In this document: positions 61,938 through 64,000 of the stretch, in pieces | Layout of the letters: every line of letters starts with the position of its first letter | How positions within the stretch are numbered: the stretch's first letter is position 1 | NCBI RefSeq assembly: GCF_006094435.1 | Contig: NZ_CP034783.1 | Coordinates: forward strand, 4,987,001 to 5,051,000 | Length of the DNA: 64,000 nt | DNA from: Pseudomonas sp. MPC6 | Lineage (GTDB): Bacteria; Pseudomonadota; Gammaproteobacteria; Pseudomonadales; Pseudomonadaceae | Reading direction: 5' to 3' | The notes under the pieces: generated by a model | Database searches by the model: none | What the model was told of the DNA's origin: nothing | Seen by the model: only the letters and a program-made list of their open reading frames with translations | Translations under genes and position numbers: made by a program

Positions 61938-63266
61938 ATGAAATCATTGCTTCATCCAGCAAGGGCTGTCGCTCTGGTTTTTCTGGCCGCAATACTCGTC
62001 GGCAGCGCCCTTCTGATGCTCCCGATATCCCACGCCGAAGGTAGTGCTACGCCCTGGGTGACTGCATTTTTCACAGCGGTATCGGCCGTATGCGTTACCG
62101 GGCTGGTAGTGGTGGACACCGGTACTTACTGGTCAACCTTTGGTCAGTCGGTGATTCTGCTGCTGTTCCAGCTAGGCGGCTTCGGCATGATGACTGTGGC
62201 GACCTTGCTGGGCTTGATGGTCAATAGCTCCTTTCGTCTGCGCACCAAAATGATCGCCCAGTTCGAGTCACGCTCATTGAGGTTGGGCGACATTGCCAGC
62301 GTGGCCAAACTCGTGCTTGTGGTGACATTTGCCCTGGAGCTCATTATTGCCCTGTCGCTCACCCTCCGATTACACCTGGCCTATGACCTGCCATGGGCTG
62401 AAGCGGCGTGGAGCGGTCTGTTTCATGCCGTATCGGCATTCAATAACGCGGGCTTCTCCATCCATCCGGACAGCCTGATGCGCTATGCCACAGATGCATT
62501 TATCTTGCTACCGGTCATGACCGCGATTGTTATCGGTGGCATCGGCTTTCCCGTCCTGCATGACTTGCGTAGCAGATTCAACGATCCCCGCCATTGGTCA
62601 CTGCATACCAAACTCACTCTGATTGGCACGACAATACTGCTGTTGGGCGGTTTTTTCACTTTGCTGGTGTTTGAGTGGTCTAACTCGGCAACACTCGGCC
62701 CCATGCCGTTTGCCGATAAAGCTCTCTCGGCGGCATTTGCTTCTGTTTCTGCACGTACAGCCGGGTTTAACTCGATTGATATTGGCGCGCTGACCCAAGA
62801 GAGTTGGGCAATACACTACTTCCTGATGTTTGTGGGGGGCGGTAGCGCGGGAACCGCTGGCGGTGTCAAAGTCGGTACCGCCGCCATCCTGGCCATACTG
62901 ATCATTGCTGAAATTCGAGGCCACAGTGACAGTGAGGCATTTGGCCGGAGAGTCGGCGCCTCCGCGCAACGCCAAGCCATCACGGTGCTCATGCTTGGCA
63001 GCACCATGATTGTGCTGGGGACGCTGTTCATCTTGCGCGAAACTGATTTCCCCACCGACCAGGTCATATTCGAAGTCATCTCTGCGTTTGGCACGGTCGG
63101 CCTGTCCACCGGAATCACCGGCAATCTACCTGAGGCGAGCCAATTGATGCTGACTCTGCTGATGTATGTCGGGCGGGTCGGGACCATCACGCTTGCGGCG
63201 TCACTGGCCCTGGGCGAGCACCGCATGCCCTATCGCTATCCAGAGGAGCATCCAATTGTTGGCTAA
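61938..63266 (+). CDS. KtrB/TrkH-type K+ channel subunit
   Basis: 442 residues with eight or more membrane helices and pore loops typical of the superfamily: TAVSAVCVTGLVVVDT, HAVSAFNNAGFSIHP, FASVSARTAGFNSID and SAFGTVGLSTGITGN, each with the filter Gly. The size is that of KtrB rather than TrkH. It imports K+ (often with Na+ coupling) under control of the cytosolic ring protein encoded next. The two genes overlap by 11 bases. Confidence 0.92.
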   Translation: MKSLLHPARAVALVFLAAILVGSALLMLPISHAEGSATPWVTAFFTAVSAVCVTGLVVVDTGTYWSTFGQSVILLLFQLGGFGMMTVATLLGLMVNSSFRLRTKMIAQFESRSLRLGDIASVAKLVLVVTFALELIIALSLTLRLHLAYDLPWAEAAWSGLFHAVSAFNNAGFSIHPDSLMRYATDAFILLPVMTAIVIGGIGFPVLHDLRSRFNDPRHWSLHTKLTLIGTTILLLGGFFTLLVFEWSNSATLGPMPFADKALSAAFASVSARTAGFNSIDIGALTQESWAIHYFLMFVGGGSAGTAGGVKVGTAAILAILIIAEIRGHSDSEAFGRRVGASAQRQAITVLMLGSTMIVLGTLFILRETDFPTDQVIFEVISAFGTVGLSTGITGNLPEASQLMLTLLMYVGRVGTITLAASLALGEHRMPYRYPEEHPIVG

Positions 63267-63951
63267 ATTTCTGTTTACGGAGCAGTTTTCTTTTTCCAAA
63301 GGCGATAGCGTTGTGGTGATCGGCCTCGGTCGCTTCGGCAGTTCTGTGGCCCAATCGTTGATGCGGCTGGGCCATGACGTCATGGGCATCGACAGGGATG
63401 CTGAGCCTGTCCATGACTGGGCTGATCTCTTGACTCACACCGTCCAGGCCGACTCCACCAACGTCATGGTCTTGCGCCAACTGGGCGTTGCCGACTTTAC
63501 CCATGCCATCGTGGGTATCGGTACCGACCTGGCGGCCAGCCTGATGACCATCATGGCGCTGACCGAACTGGGCATCCAGGATATCTGGGTCAAAGCATTG
63601 ACCGCCGAACATGGACATCTTGCTCAGCGTATTGGCGCCCATCACGTTGTCTACCCGGAGGCGGATATGGGGGAACGTGTCGCGCACCTCATTACCGGAC
63701 GGATGATTGATTTCATCGAGTTTGATGACGGCTTTGCAATCGCCAAAATTCACGCCCCGTTGTCGACTCAAAACAACACACTTGCCGACGCCAATATTCG
63801 TGAAAAATATGGCGTAACGGTCGTAGGACTCAAGCGCGCCAACGAAGACTTCCAGCATGCCACACCTGGCACCCTGATCCTGCCGGACGATCTACTCATC
63901 GTCTCTGGCTCGACTCATCTGATTCAGAAATTTGCGAGCCGCTCAAAATGA
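63256..63951 (+). CDS. KtrA/TrkA-type regulatory NAD-binding subunit
   Basis: 231 residues from a TTG at 63256 (MLAKFLFTEQFSFSKGDSVV) with GAGGAG seven bases upstream; TTG at 63259 is also possible, and the longer frame to 63166 lies inside ktrB. The RCK N domain has VVVIGLGRFGSSVAQSLMRL with the dinucleotide glycine motif (GLGRFG), and the C-terminal RCK C domain is present. It forms a ring that gates the KtrB channel in response to nucleotide binding. Confidence 0.93.
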   Translation: MLAKFLFTEQFSFSKGDSVVVIGLGRFGSSVAQSLMRLGHDVMGIDRDAEPVHDWADLLTHTVQADSTNVMVLRQLGVADFTHAIVGIGTDLAASLMTIMALTELGIQDIWVKALTAEHGHLAQRIGAHHVVYPEADMGERVAHLITGRMIDFIEFDDGFAIAKIHAPLSTQNNTLADANIREKYGVTVVGLKRANEDFQHATPGTLILPDDLLIVSGSTHLIQKFASRSK

Positions 63952-64000
63952 TCAGAGGGCATCCAGCATTAACGGTGACTGATACACCGCTTTCGCTGGC

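Overview
The window is chromosomal DNA of a Pseudomonas of the fluorescens group. The evidence is the gene orders serC-pheA-hisC-tyrA/aroA-cmk-rpsA and mtaD-ubiG-mupP-yciK, an O-antigen locus sitting between ihfB and wbpM, pseudomonad-type proteins throughout, and many short palindromic REP/REPIN repeats of at least three sequence types. No rRNA, tRNA or CRISPR array is visible.

Layout. 1-5080 (minus): kdpF-kdpA-kdpB-kdpC and the first part of kdpD, a K+-importing P-type ATPase and its sensor; REP pairs interrupt the operon twice. 5343-8872 (plus): rfbC-rfbB-rfbA-rfbD, the dTDP-L-rhamnose pathway, with a 25-codon ORF coupled between rfbA and rfbD. 9081-13034: a small membrane protein, a DUF1989 protein with a divergent TetR regulator, and a FabF-like ketosynthase plus SDR pair. 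13035-16070 is a scarred region: a degenerate group II intron 3' end and a broken IS66-type transposase flank an O-antigen polymerase/ligase-type gene. 16076-28062 (minus): comEA-like gene, then the O-antigen cluster (wbpM, wbpL, wbpV/wbjF-like reductase, WbjE/WbuB-like glycosyltransferase, wbjD, wbjC, wbjB, a second glycosyltransferase, a Wzx-like flippase), which becomes AT-rich at its 5' end. 28414-37731 (minus) is housekeeping: lapA-like, ihfB, a lipoprotein, rpsA, cmk, fused tyrA-aroA, hisC, pheA, serC. 37960-42267: gyrA and mtnA (minus). 42376-47305 (plus): mtaD, ubiG, mupP, yciK and a diguanylate cyclase. 47337-52407: an LplT-PlsC fusion, a TDT-family exporter, and an MFS pump facing a TetR regulator across a perfect 41-bp palindrome. 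52585-58132: a large symporter-sensor kinase hybrid, rmuC and a Sel1-like protein. 59124-61532: two pseudomonad hypothetical proteins and a FadL-type porin. 61938-63951: KtrB-KtrA-type K+ uptake.

How the genes work together. Wbp/Wbj enzymes should make UDP-L-FucNAc (WbjB, WbjC, WbjD) and UDP-D-FucNAc or QuiNAc (WbpM plus the WbpV/WbjF-like reductase). WbpL starts the lipid-linked unit, two glycosyltransferases extend it and Wzx flips it. The Rml enzymes supply L-rhamnose to this or another glycan. The polymerase/ligase-type gene lies outside the cluster. mtnA and mtaD handle methylthioadenosine salvage. The 37-32 kb block is the aromatic/serine pathway feeding into cmk and rpsA. Both ends of the window encode potassium uptake.

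No clearly new multi-gene system was found. The most notable unexplained structures are the 41-bp palindrome covering a ribosome binding site, a REPIN nested inside another REPIN, the coupled 25-codon ORF, and the displaced polymerase/ligase gene between two mobile-element relics.
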